64,000 nucleotides of DNA from Magnetococcales bacterium WMHbin3 (GTDB taxonomy: Bacteria; Pseudomonadota; Magnetococcia; Magnetococcales; Magnetaquicoccaceae), in contig PDZX01000006.1 of NCBI GenBank assembly GCA_002753185.1, positions 35,759-99,758 of the forward strand, read 5' to 3'. Position numbers and translations under genes: made by a program. Every line of letters starts with the position of its first letter. The first letter of the stretch is position 1. Below, piece after piece: positions 10,601 through 19,776 of this stretch. Under the pieces are notes generated by a model. It did no database searches. It was not told the DNA's origin and worked only from the letters and a program-made list of their open reading frames with translations.

Positions 10601-10644
10601 ACATTCAAGGCCACATGCTGCAGATATTAAACCCTCAACTGTAA
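7642..10644 (+). CDS. Large P-loop NTPase with a C-terminal EAL-like domain
   Basis: 1000 residues, cytoplasmic, A+T-rich unlike its neighbours. Residues 1-130 are helical. The P-loop is GCPGVGKS (136-143), and HTVDNLD (221-227) is a Walker-B-like strand. IIIIAMRKTS resembles the sensor strand of STAND/AAA-type ATPases. A winged-helix-like part follows (about 500-580). A Cys cluster lies at 713-723 (C713, C714, C717, C722, C723). From about 739 to the end the sequence follows an EAL phosphodiesterase in order: PIVKL...GAEL (E759), SINIS (N837), ELPE (E869), LDDY (D897, D898), EKVD (K922), VEGI (E958), IQG (Q989). All catalytic positions are kept, so c-di-GMP binding or hydrolysis is plausible but is inference. 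I chose ATG 7642 because AGGAG precedes it; ATG 7582 has no such site. It ends 17 bp from the convergent TerD-FtsK gene. Confidence 0.8.
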   Translation: MSQYQEFINNLSYNPHFDSRKNENNLESIALYAIRELIRPFHGLLDLSPQHSANIDIFRDIFIPHDQISSQARKEALKIFKNEKYNNNDSDDCFDQYLVKEMNAELMHHGAIDLERDIRQSMKHEYVAPQLYFILGCPGVGKSSMLRYFQELINNNPKINDLYLKSSSSSFNVGVATAQSPIKQMLEAIENSLQLPVDANADISARMRSIVSCCNNNIIMHTVDNLDNIHDPKEVLDIVKDAMYLHEQFKSLQNHHSNHIKKGTTIIIIAMRKTSFQQLSLTGILEREPSKKFILTPAPLALILKKRFDMIEEAIDRMRVNSKPKIIRIGIDDTYNESIPTLSDDEVPYEFNMVGVVRGKFYNITVSQKNAVDFFISILAAMNSQALAFFRHLCGGNLRTQLQLFLRLFTDIPISRTQTIRNIIYSILEFEQTTLNNRNRLTIGIHHIAQALQGLSRNALGVNDFFCWETLFENSPYALFAHIERRKWWNENKGWWHYLIKIRLLQYLNASPKGMAVYKIVEQFERLGYPQQSIVDALKSFSNYRLINTDFAYTPLIRHDSEQKIILMPSGLFFLKNLFHQFGFCRWAFSFAPSHFTNKEYSNELLYPIAFLKIIRNAEAIETQIASQDRNVLDFLNSVRGEHTIWESLQKSFLKTLTQIKRSVERRAGDELEVTNTKYIVEAISECQSLSDTDTIMLEENELKSKVKKLPDCCKQCIDSICCSTLPEMHVHPYTKFPWRLEPIVKLIPNQPPKTVGAELFYMQYHITPWINHTTSTCHDFCSSRSQYGCSAGDLFRMMRQFTQSCPKFADRVFLHHLMQYAEQLRLKNSLEFVSINISSELFEETDLLDCSLLSHYTENWKVMIELPERAINITAYVKSINKLCNNPSFAHKVLLDDYLSSGNAAALPTNSHRKHCILGEKVDYETFQRLFKEKCLQSYLSERIQNLTSSSQIVIVEGIAHLDHMQFLQKIVDQSNATQSPILNLHIQGHMLQILNPQL

Positions 10645-10661
10645 ATCGAAATTGGCGCAGA

Positions 10662-12383
10662 TTAAAAGGTATTGGCCAACCCCGCCATCAACCCCGCATC
10701 CGGGGCATAGGGGACGGTGGCGCGCAGGTAGCGCAGGATGGCCATGACGTTGCCATCGCTCACCATGGGGGCCTGAATCCGCCGCAAGGGTTGGCCGGGG
10801 GCGATGAAGAGGCCGTCGCCCGCGCCCAGCAGGTTCTCGGCGCCACCTTCGTCCAGGATGATGCGGGCGTCGGTCTTCGAGGTCACCTTGAAGGCCAACC
10901 GCGCCGGAATGTTGGATTTTATCAATCCCGTCAACACATCCCGTGAGGGACGCTGGGTGGCCAGAATCAGGTGCAGGCCAGCCGCCCTGCCCATCTGCGC
11001 CAGACGGGCCAAAGGCTCCTCGATCCCCTTGCCGCTTTGCAACATCAAGTCCGCCAGCTCGTCCACCACCACGACCAACAACGGCGGAACCGGCGGATGG
11101 CCAGCGGGCAACCCCCGCCAACCCTCCAGATTGCGCACCCCAATATCCCGCATGCGCTGATAACGGCGCTCCATCTCCCCGGTCAGCCAATGCAGGGCCG
11201 CAACCGCCTGACGCGCCTCGGTGATCACGGGAGCCAGCAGATGGGGGGCGTTGTCGTACAGGGAGAACTCACTGCGCTTGGGATCCACCAACACCAGCCG
11301 CACCGCCTCCACCGGATTGCGCAACATCACTCCGCACATGATCCCGTGCAACGCCACCGACTTGCCCGAACGGGTGGTCCCGGCCACCAGCAAATGGGGC
11401 AGCTGCTCCAAATCGGCGGCCACCGGACCCCCCCGCGCATCCACCCCCAAGGGCAACAGCAACGGATTGCGCTGCTCCCGCACCGCCTCCAGAATGTGCC
11501 GCAATGGCACCATGCCACGCCTGGGGTTGGGAATCTCGATGCCGATCACCCCATGATCGAATATGGGATCGATGCGCAAGCCGGGACTCGCCATGGCCAG
11601 GGCCAGATCCGGCTCCAGCCCGACCACCCGCGACAGCTTCACCCCAGGGGCCGGATCCAGGGCGTAGGTGGTCACCACCGGGCCGGGATCGTGCCCCACG
11701 ATCTCGCCCTTGACCTTGAACTCCCCCAATGTCCGCTCGATGGCCGCGATCTGCGCCTCGTGGCGCGCGGCATCTGCCTCTGGCATGGGGGCGTCATCCA
11801 GGGGCAACAACGACAGCGGCGGCAGCGGTGAGGTCACGCTCCCGCTCCCCTCTCCCGCCGCCACCCCGAAATGGTTGCAAATCGCATCCAGGCCCCCGGC
11901 GAACCCCTGGCCGACCGCGCAAACGCGCCAGCTCTCATCCTTGCGGTAGAACTCCAGCAGCATCAGTCCCTTTTCGTCGGCGAACATCCCGCCTCGCATG
12001 ACGAAGCGCCCGGTTTCCCTGCCCCCTTGCAACAGCCGGGCTGTCCCCTCCCCCATGACGGAAAACGCCCCTTCCCCATCGAGGGTGGCCACCAGGACCA
12101 GCCGGCTGATTGCCGCAGGCAGGGCGTTCAGGCGGAATTCGAACCCCGCATCCCCTTCCGCCGTGACCGCCAGGGCGACCCCGCCACACGGGGTGGCAGG
12201 CTGATTGAAAAAGGTGACATAGCGGTCGTCCGTCGCCCGGCCCGCCCCATCCAGTCCGAAGCAGGCGCAATCCACCGTCACGCCCGCCGGCATGCCCAGG
12301 CGCAGGCCGGCCACGAACGGGCGTTGCGGATCCACCAGGTGTATCAATTCTTGACGCTGACCGCGTTGTATTTCCATGTCCAT
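10662..12383 (-). CDS. TerD-FtsK fusion: soluble DNA translocase-like ATPase
   Basis: 573 residues. The first ~180 match a TerD/TerE domain: EIQRGQRQELIHL start, VDCACFGLD in place of the usual DLDASAF, FFNQPATPCGGV, LVLVATLDG and FVMRGGMFADEKGL. The rest is the FtsK/SpoIIIE beta-alpha motor, with a GPVVTTYALDPAPGVK entry segment, Walker A AGTTRSGKS (Lys about 341), DPKRSEF, Walker B VVVVDELADLM, and the LATQRPS and NIPARLAFKV segments. The N-terminal FtsK membrane domain and the C-terminal gamma (KOPS-reading) domain are both absent, so this is not the divisome FtsK. TerD domains bind Ca2+ and occur in stress-response operons. The role as a DNA or substrate pump is inferred. Start taken as ATG 12383; TTG 12407 would add eight residues. 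Confidence 0.88.
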   Translation of the reverse strand: MDMEIQRGQRQELIHLVDPQRPFVAGLRLGMPAGVTVDCACFGLDGAGRATDDRYVTFFNQPATPCGGVALAVTAEGDAGFEFRLNALPAAISRLVLVATLDGEGAFSVMGEGTARLLQGGRETGRFVMRGGMFADEKGLMLLEFYRKDESWRVCAVGQGFAGGLDAICNHFGVAAGEGSGSVTSPLPPLSLLPLDDAPMPEADAARHEAQIAAIERTLGEFKVKGEIVGHDPGPVVTTYALDPAPGVKLSRVVGLEPDLALAMASPGLRIDPIFDHGVIGIEIPNPRRGMVPLRHILEAVREQRNPLLLPLGVDARGGPVAADLEQLPHLLVAGTTRSGKSVALHGIMCGVMLRNPVEAVRLVLVDPKRSEFSLYDNAPHLLAPVITEARQAVAALHWLTGEMERRYQRMRDIGVRNLEGWRGLPAGHPPVPPLLVVVVDELADLMLQSGKGIEEPLARLAQMGRAAGLHLILATQRPSRDVLTGLIKSNIPARLAFKVTSKTDARIILDEGGAENLLGAGDGLFIAPGQPLRRIQAPMVSDGNVMAILRYLRATVPYAPDAGLMAGLANTF

Positions 12384-12597
12384 GTGCCCGTATCCAGGAG
12401 GTCGCAAGGTATTGGCTTCCTTGACGTGTCATTTTTCCACCATTTTCGCATTCGCCAGCAAAGATGTCAATGTTCTGTTTTTATTGCAAAAATAACATTT
12501 TGTCGATTATTGCAATATTGGCAATCAAATTGCTTGAACATCATGCGTCGGTTTTGAACCCATTTGACGCGGACAAGGAAACAAAGGAGTGAATTCA

Positions 12598-12789
12598 TTG
12601 GAACCAACGGGTGATAAGGAGCTGTACGCAAAACTGCTGGCCGATTTGTCCGAGTCGGATCTCCTGGCCCTCACAGCCGGAGAACAGCGGGAGGGATGGG
12701 ACCTCCCGGTCATGGTGTTCTGGGGATTCTCCGCGTCGAGCCTGATTCTTTCCACTTTACTGGCCCTGGAACTGTGGGCCGGATTCTAA
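12598..12789 (+). CDS. Small single-span membrane protein, unknown
   Basis: 63 residues: an acidic helix (about 5-35, LYAKLLADLSESDLLAL) then one transmembrane helix at the C-terminus (MVFWGFSASSLILSTLLAL). The TTG at 12598 has an AAAGGAG site eight bases before it; the in-frame GTG at 12589 overlaps that site and is less likely. No family recognised. First of three tiny ORFs in a row (next starts 20 bp later), divergent from the TerD-FtsK gene. The shared upstream gap carries an imperfect palindrome (12509-12525) that could be an operator. Confidence 0.6.
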   Translation: MEPTGDKELYAKLLADLSESDLLALTAGEQREGWDLPVMVFWGFSASSLILSTLLALELWAGF

Positions 12790-12809
12790 TAAATAAGGAG
12801 CATACTGAC

Positions 12810-13022
12810 ATGACGACCATTGAAATGCGCAATATCGACAGGAACCGCCACGGCAACGGCCTGATCGCGCGCGGCTATGTCCGGCAGCCGATTGGCGCCT
12901 CCGCCCTCACCGAATCCTCCATCCGCGGCTGGTCGTATGGCCTGGGACGCGGCCTTTCCGGCGTCAAGGCCGAAGGGACCACCTGGAGCCGCTTCGTGAG
13001 CCAGGAAGGAGGTGCGCAATGA
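12810..13022 (+). CDS. Small basic soluble protein, unknown
   Basis: 70 residues, no signal peptide or membrane helix. The N-terminal third is charged (MRNIDRNRHG); the rest is Gly/Ser/Arg-rich (SIRGWSYGLGRGLSG). A clean AAGGAG site nine bases before the ATG supports translation. No family recognised. The stop overlaps the start of the next tiny ORF (ATGATG), so it is probably cotranslated with it. Confidence 0.6.
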   Translation: MTTIEMRNIDRNRHGNGLIARGYVRQPIGASALTESSIRGWSYGLGRGLSGVKAEGTTWSRFVSQEGGAQ

Positions 13023-13180
13023 TGTTCCAATCCACCCCGGCCAACGATCCGCTCTTTCCCAAGGGTGGCAAATGCCTGCGCCCCTCCGCCTGGATCATCC
13101 GGCACCCCCCTGCCGGGTTTGAGACGCCCGCATCGCTTCGGCAACCAGAAAAGCGATATCCAGACTCTGCGCCGCGTTGA
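13019..13180 (+). CDS. Third tiny ORF of the small-protein operon
   Basis: 53 residues starting MMFQSTPANDPLFPKGGKCLRP. An excellent AAGGAGG site lies six bases upstream, and the start overlaps the preceding stop, which together argue for translation. Its last 86 bp run antisense to the 3' end of the DAHP synthase gene, so its C-terminus may be constrained by that gene, or the true gene may have decayed. No family recognised and no membrane segment. Confidence 0.45.
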   Translation: MMFQSTPANDPLFPKGGKCLRPSAWIIRHPPAGFETPASLRQPEKRYPDSAPR

Positions 13181-14465
13181 GGCGCGGATCGCAGGTGGTC
13201 TCGTAACGGTCCGCCAGATGCTCCTCCCGAATGTCGTGGGAACCCCCCACGCATTCGGTGACATCGTCCCCGGTCAATTCGAAATGCACCCCTCCGGGCC
13301 AGACCCCCTCGGCCTGGAGGATGGCGAAAAAGTGCCGCAATTCGGTCATGATCTCGTCCAGATGACGGGTCTTGAGTCCGGAAGGGGCACTGTACGTGTT
13401 GCCGTGCATGGGGTCACAGCTCCAGACCACCTGGCGCCCCTCCTTGTGCATCCCCCGCAACAGATCCGGCAGCACCCGGCCAATCTGATTGTGACCAAAA
13501 CGGCCGATCAAGGTCAGACGGCCCGGCTCGTTCTTTGGATTGAGCAGGTCGCACAGCCGCAAAATCTCGTCCGGGGTGACGGTGTGACCGATCTTCACCC
13601 CCAGCGGATTCTCGACCCCACGCAGGAATTCCACATGCGCCCCGTCCGTTTGCCGGGTGCGCTCCCCGATCCAGATCATGTGCGCCGAACAGTCGTACCA
13701 ACCCCCGGTGATGGAGTCCTGGCGTGTGAGGGCGCTTTCGTATTCCAGAATCAGGGCCTCGTGACTGGTGAAATACTCGATGTCGTGCAATTGCGGCGTG
13801 TTTTTCGAATTGACGCCAATGGCCTCCATGAACTTCAGGGCGCTGGTGAGTTGATCGGCCAACAGGGCGTAACGCTGCCCCTGGGGGCTGTTGGCCACGA
13901 AATCCTGATTCCAGGTGTGCAGGCGGGTCAAGTCCGCATAGCCGCCATGGGTGAAGGCGCGCAACAGGTTGAGGGTGCTGGCGGACTGGAAATAGGCCCG
14001 CTCCAGGCGTCCGGGATCGGGTTGCCGGGCCTCTTGGGTGAAATCGGGATCGTTGACCGACTCGCCGCGAAAGCTGGGCAGGGAGACGCCGTCGCGGGTC
14101 TCCATCGGACTGGAACGGGGCTTGGCGAATTGACCGGCGATGCGACCCACCTTGATGACCGGCTTGGAAATTCCGTGGGTGAGAATGACGGCCATTTGCA
14201 ACAAGACCTTGAGTTTGTCGCGGATGGCGTTGGCCCGGAAGTCGTTGAAGGATTCGGCGCAGTCGCCGCCCTGCAGCAAAAAGGCCTCGCCCTTGGCCAC
14301 CCTGGCCAGGTGGGCCTTCAGGGCGCGGACCTCGCCGGCGAAGACCAGCGGCGGATAGCCGGACAGATTGCGCCGGGTCTCGTCCAGGGCTTGGGGATCG
14401 GGCCAGTCGGGTTGCTGGAGCGCGGGGAAATTCTTCCATGAAAGGGGATGCCAAACATCGGACAC
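13095..14465 (-). CDS. aroG: 3-deoxy-D-arabino-heptulosonate-7-phosphate synthase, class II
   Basis: Condenses PEP and erythrose 4-phosphate in the first step of aromatic amino-acid synthesis. The 456-residue chain is full length for the plant/actinobacterial-type class II enzyme: LLQGGDCAESF (metal-binding Cys), KVGRIAGQFAKPRS, SAHMIWIGERTRQ, KIGHTVTPDE, LIGRFGHNQ, WSCDPMHGNTY (metal His), HFELTGDDVTEC. I chose GTG 14465 (VSDVWHPLSWKN) with AAGGA upstream; the frame extends to TTG 14510 but those residues are not family-like. Single gene, tail to tail with the small-ORF operon. Confidence 0.95.
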   Translation of the reverse strand: MSDVWHPLSWKNFPALQQPDWPDPQALDETRRNLSGYPPLVFAGEVRALKAHLARVAKGEAFLLQGGDCAESFNDFRANAIRDKLKVLLQMAVILTHGISKPVIKVGRIAGQFAKPRSSPMETRDGVSLPSFRGESVNDPDFTQEARQPDPGRLERAYFQSASTLNLLRAFTHGGYADLTRLHTWNQDFVANSPQGQRYALLADQLTSALKFMEAIGVNSKNTPQLHDIEYFTSHEALILEYESALTRQDSITGGWYDCSAHMIWIGERTRQTDGAHVEFLRGVENPLGVKIGHTVTPDEILRLCDLLNPKNEPGRLTLIGRFGHNQIGRVLPDLLRGMHKEGRQVVWSCDPMHGNTYSAPSGLKTRHLDEIMTELRHFFAILQAEGVWPGGVHFELTGDDVTECVGGSHDIREEHLADRYETTCDPRLNAAQSLDIAFLVAEAMRASQTRQGGAG

Positions 14466-14547
14466 GGTGAGGTTTCCTTCTCTTGAGTGCGAAAAAAGTG
14501 GGTCTTGCAAACGAACGGCACCGCCATTTATACCGCACTCGCCGCCC

Positions 14548-17238
14548 CTATTCCAGTTTGTCCACCGCCTGCCGCAAATTTTTGGCGACCATGTCCAGTT
14601 TGCGCGGATCCAGTTTCAGGCCGTACATGTCCCGCAGATAAAAGACATCCACGACCCGCTCCCCGTAGGTGGCGATCTTGGCGGCGCGAATCTGCACCCC
14701 GTGGGTCTGCAACACGCGGGTGATCGTGTACAAAAGGCCGGGACGGTCCAGCGAAGTGATCTCGATGACGGTGAAGGTATCCAGGCTCTCGTCCACCTCC
14801 AGGGAAAAGGAGATCTCGAAGGGTCGCTTCTTCCAGGCATCCGGCTTGAAATTGGCCAGCAGAATGGAGGGACGCAAGGTCCCGTCCAACACCTGGGTCA
14901 GGGTGGAACGAATCCGTTCCAGACGGTCGGGTCGTTCGATGGGTTCGCCGTTCTGGGTCTGGACGATGAAGCTGTCGAGGGCCATGCCGTCCTTGGTGGT
15001 GGTGATGTCGGCGGCAAGGATGTTGGCCCCCGATGCGGCCAGGCTGCCGGAAATGCGCGCCATCAGGCCGGGGTGATCCGGGGTGTAGACCAGCATGCGG
15101 GTGGCGTTGATCTTGGGAACCTGCTTGAAGTCGATGATCAGGGACTCCTGCGCCCGTTCGATGAGGATGTGGACGTGCTCCAGGACGATCTCCTCGTCGT
15201 AGTGGATGAAATAATCGGGATAGAAACGGTCCAGATGCCGACGGATCCGTTCCGGGGCGTGGCTCTGGGCGAGTTTGAGGAACAGGGCCTCCTTTTGTGC
15301 CGTGGCGCGATGGGCGATCTCCTCGGCGGAAAAGACGATGCCCTTGCTCAGGGTGTCCAGGCTGCGGTCGTAGAGTTGACGCAACAGATTGCCCTTCCAC
15401 CGGTTCCAGACCCCCGGCCCCACGGCGCGAATGTCGGCCACGGTGAGCAGCACCAGCAGGTTCAACCGCTTGACCGTGCCGATCTGCCGGGTGAACGAGG
15501 CCACGGTCTCCGGGTCGTTGATGTCGCGGTGAATGGCGGTGCGTGAAAAGAGCAGATGGTTTTCCACCAGCCAGGCGATCATCTCCACGTCGTGCTTGGG
15601 AAGGTGCATCCGTTCGCAGACCTTCCCGGCGATGGCCGCGCCCTTGATGTGGTGGTCGCCCCCCAACCCCTTGGCGATGTCGTGGAAGAGGACCGCCAGG
15701 TACAACACGGCGGGATTGTTGAGTTTTTGCATCAATTGCGTGGAAATGGGCAACTCCTGGGAAAATTTGCCCGCGCTGATGTGGCGCAGGGCCTCCACGG
15801 CCAGGATGGTGTGCTCGTCCACCGTGAAGACATGATACATGTCGTGTTGTGTCTGGCCGATGATACGACCGAACTCCGGGATGAAGCGACCCAGAACCCC
15901 GGCGTCGTTCATGCGGCGCAGGACCCAGGCCACGGCCCGCTTGCCGTTGAGCATGTGCAGAAAAATCTGGTTGACATGGGGATCGGCGCGAAAATCCGCA
16001 TCGATCAAATGCAGGTTGCTGTTGAGCAGACGCATGGTGTCCGGGTGGATCGACAGCAGGTTGCGCTGCGCCACCTCGAAAAGCCGCATGATCCGGATCG
16101 GCTTGCGCAGCAGATCATCCGGATCCACCACCGCGATCTTGTTGCCGATCTGCTGGAAAACGTCCTCCAGGGGGTGAACGGCGACCGGCAGTTCCTTGTG
16201 CTCGTCTTGATACTTGCGCAAAAAGACCCAGGAGAGATGCCCCACCCGGCGGGCGACCCGGTAGTAACGGCGCATGAAGACCTCCACCGCCAACAAACCG
16301 GGGCGATCCTGGTAACCGAACTCCTCGGCGATGGCCACCTGATGGCCGAAGGTCAGGCGGTCGTCCTTGCGGCCCGCGCGGTAGTGCAAGGCGTTGCGCA
16401 CCCGGCGCAGAAAGGCGCGACAGGTCTTGAAGTTGGTGAACTCCTCTTCGGTGATGATCCCGGAGGGGATCAGATCCGAAATCCGTTCCACCCGGTAGCG
16501 GTATTTGGAGATCCAGCCAAAGGTCTGCAGATCCCGCAAGCCGCCCGGATTTTCCTTGATGTTCGGTTCCAGGTAATAGAGAGAGGCGCCGAACCGTTCG
16601 TGACGCTTGTTTTGCTCCAGCAATTTGGCGCGCAGGAATCCCAAGGGATCCTTGAGGAGCGGATTGCCGTCGAGAGTCTCCTTGTAGGTCTTGAAAAGAT
16701 CGTGATTGCCGGCCAGGAAGCGGGATTCCAACATGGAGGTCAGGATGTGCAATTCTTGGCGCGCCTGTTGCAGACAGTCATCCACCGTACGCACCGCGTG
16801 TCCCACATCCAGCCCGATATCCCACAGCACGTAGAGCATGCGTTCCACCAAGGGCAGCAAATGGGTGGCGCCATCGGGCAGGATGAAGAGCAGGTCGATG
16901 TCCGAATAAGGAGCGAGATCCCTGCGGCCGTAACCACCGGTGGCCGCCAGGCAAAAGCTCTCGGAGGGCGTCAGGTTTGTGACGATGAGGGCATGGATGC
17001 GTTGCAGGATGGCATCGGTCAGATGGGTGTGTCCCTGGACGATGAACTGTCCGCTGGCCCCGGCGAGGTGAAAGCCGTGCAGCCGCTTGCGACCGGTCTG
17101 CATGGCGTCGCGCAACACCGGCAGCAGGCGGGCGCGCTGGTCGTCGGTCAGCGGAGCCGAGCCGTCGTGAATGGCGCGAATTTCGCGATCCAGCGCCGAA
17201 AGGTCGAGGATGTCCTCCTTGCAGAATTTCGGTGTCAT
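14548..17238 (-). CDS. glnD: Bifunctional [protein-PII] uridylyltransferase/uridylyl-removing enzyme
   Basis: Senses glutamine and uridylylates or deuridylylates PII to control nitrogen metabolism. Domains in order: nucleotidyltransferase (ATGGYGRRDLAPYSDIDLL, the G-x-G-x-R...DxD signature), a GlnD linker, HD hydrolase (LFHDIAKGLGGDHHIKG), and two C-terminal ACT domains (each beginning near LVYTPDHPGLMARISG and ITSLDRPGLLYTITR). About 896 residues from ATG 17238, typical for the family. The frame runs to 17313, but the extra residues look unrelated. Divergent from mreB, with about 105 bp between. Confidence 0.95.
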   Translation of the reverse strand: MTPKFCKEDILDLSALDREIRAIHDGSAPLTDDQRARLLPVLRDAMQTGRKRLHGFHLAGASGQFIVQGHTHLTDAILQRIHALIVTNLTPSESFCLAATGGYGRRDLAPYSDIDLLFILPDGATHLLPLVERMLYVLWDIGLDVGHAVRTVDDCLQQARQELHILTSMLESRFLAGNHDLFKTYKETLDGNPLLKDPLGFLRAKLLEQNKRHERFGASLYYLEPNIKENPGGLRDLQTFGWISKYRYRVERISDLIPSGIITEEEFTNFKTCRAFLRRVRNALHYRAGRKDDRLTFGHQVAIAEEFGYQDRPGLLAVEVFMRRYYRVARRVGHLSWVFLRKYQDEHKELPVAVHPLEDVFQQIGNKIAVVDPDDLLRKPIRIMRLFEVAQRNLLSIHPDTMRLLNSNLHLIDADFRADPHVNQIFLHMLNGKRAVAWVLRRMNDAGVLGRFIPEFGRIIGQTQHDMYHVFTVDEHTILAVEALRHISAGKFSQELPISTQLMQKLNNPAVLYLAVLFHDIAKGLGGDHHIKGAAIAGKVCERMHLPKHDVEMIAWLVENHLLFSRTAIHRDINDPETVASFTRQIGTVKRLNLLVLLTVADIRAVGPGVWNRWKGNLLRQLYDRSLDTLSKGIVFSAEEIAHRATAQKEALFLKLAQSHAPERIRRHLDRFYPDYFIHYDEEIVLEHVHILIERAQESLIIDFKQVPKINATRMLVYTPDHPGLMARISGSLAASGANILAADITTTKDGMALDSFIVQTQNGEPIERPDRLERIRSTLTQVLDGTLRPSILLANFKPDAWKKRPFEISFSLEVDESLDTFTVIEITSLDRPGLLYTITRVLQTHGVQIRAAKIATYGERVVDVFYLRDMYGLKLDPRKLDMVAKNLRQAVDKLE

Positions 17239-17337
17239 GTTTTCAGCATCTGCCTGTGGGTGCGGGTGGTTGGTCAATGGATCCTGGTGGCGAGTGAGCC
17301 TTGTTTTTCGCAATTATGTGAAAAAATGGATGGGTAG

Positions 17338-18378
<1,041 letters not shown>

Positions 18379-18401
18379 CCCAATTTTGAACGGTTCATGG
18401 C

Positions 18402-19256
18402 ATGACCGCTATTCTGGTCTTGTGGCGCGAATATCGAAACGCCATCTCGGTCTTTCTGACCCTGATGGCCGCCTTGTTTCTGCTGGTGACGGCGGGTGGC
18501 CACTTCAACCAGGACCGCAATCTGGTGCAGGAGGGCCTCCTGCAAGTCACCGCCGAGGCACAATCCCTGATCCTGCGGCCCGTCGCGGTGGTCGATCGGC
18601 TGCAACTGCGCTTTCAGGAACTGATGCGCCTGGATCGGGAAAACCGCATGTACAAGGCGGAACTCGATCAACTGCGTCCCCTGGGCACCCGCATGGAGGA
18701 ACTGGACCGGGAAAATCAACGCCTCAAGTCCCTGCTGAAAATGCAACCGGAACCCGGCTACCGCGCCCTGGCGGTACGGGTGGTCGGCGATTCCTCGTCG
18801 GCGTTCGCCCGCTCGTTCATCGTCAACGCCGGCCGCCAGGACGGGGTGATCGTCAATGCCCCGGTGACCGTGCCCAGCGGTTTGGTGGGACGGGTGGTGC
18901 GGGCCTCCGGCTCGGCCGCGCTGGTGTTGTCCATGCTGGACCTCAACTCCCGCATCCCGGTGCTGGTTCAACGCTCCCGTGTGAGGGCCATCTCCGCAGG
19001 TCAGAACTCCCCCCTGCTCAACCTGGAATACCTGCCCAAGGACGCGGATATCGAACTCGGCGATGCGGTGATCACCTCCGGAACCGGCGGCATCTTCCCC
19101 AAGGGGTTGCTGGTGGGACGGGTGGTCTCCCTGGAAGCGGGCGAGGACGGCCTGTTCAAGCGGGCCGTGGCCCAGCCCATGGTGGATTTCGACCGGATCG
19201 AGGAGGCGCATCTGCTGCTGCCGCAGGCACTCTCCTCGGGGCAGACGGCGAAATGA
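18402..19256 (+). CDS. mreC: Rod shape-determining protein MreC
   Basis: 284 residues: short cytoplasmic tail, one membrane helix (about 14-33), coiled coil (about 60-112), then the MreC beta domains with the typical QDGVIVNAPV, GLVGRVV, SRIPVLV, GDAVITSGTGGIFPKGL segments. It bridges MreB/MreD and the periplasmic part of PBP2. Located 23 bp after mreB. Confidence 0.95.
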   Translation: MTAILVLWREYRNAISVFLTLMAALFLLVTAGGHFNQDRNLVQEGLLQVTAEAQSLILRPVAVVDRLQLRFQELMRLDRENRMYKAELDQLRPLGTRMEELDRENQRLKSLLKMQPEPGYRALAVRVVGDSSSAFARSFIVNAGRQDGVIVNAPVTVPSGLVGRVVRASGSAALVLSMLDLNSRIPVLVQRSRVRAISAGQNSPLLNLEYLPKDADIELGDAVITSGTGGIFPKGLLVGRVVSLEAGEDGLFKRAVAQPMVDFDRIEEAHLLLPQALSSGQTAK

Positions 19257-19272
19257 GACGTCTCCCCATGCC

Positions 19273-19776
19273 ATGATCGTCTCCTGGCTGATTCCGTGGT
19301 TGCCGGCCGTGACCGTGTGTATGGCGGCGATAATCCAGGAATTGGCCATTCCCGTTCCCGCATGGGCGGTGTTCCGACCGGATCTGGTATTGATCACCCT
19401 GTTCTACTGGCGACTGTACCGGGGCGACCTGTGCGGCGCGAAACTGGCCTTTCTGGCCGGAGTTCTGGTGGATTTTCTCTCCGGGACGCGCCTGGGGGTT
19501 CATGCTGTCTCTCATATCGTTTTGGTGCTGGTCGTCGGGCTGTATGCCCGCGTGCTGCGATCAATGGATTTCTATTACGTGCTGTTCGTGCTGCTCTTCC
19601 TGACCTGCTTCGTCGAGGGGATTCAGGTGCTGGTGACTCTGCCGTGGATGGGAGGAGCAATGCGATGGCTGCTGTTGGCCGGTCGCCCCGTGGCCACCAT
19701 GTTGATCGCCCCCCTGGTCATTCATCTGTTGGTCATGGTCCACCGGACCTGGCTGGAGGAACCCCATGCTCGATGA
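19273..19776 (+). CDS. mreD: Rod shape-determining membrane protein MreD
   Basis: 167 residues, five to six predicted membrane helices, with the family segments FRPDLVLITLFYW and GFLxGxLxDxLSG-like (here AGVLVDFLSGTRLGVHA). Integral membrane partner of MreC in the elongasome. Begins 16 bp after mreC and overlaps mrdA by 11 bp. Confidence 0.93.
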   Translation: MIVSWLIPWLPAVTVCMAAIIQELAIPVPAWAVFRPDLVLITLFYWRLYRGDLCGAKLAFLAGVLVDFLSGTRLGVHAVSHIVLVLVVGLYARVLRSMDFYYVLFVLLFLTCFVEGIQVLVTLPWMGGAMRWLLLAGRPVATMLIAPLVIHLLVMVHRTWLEEPHAR

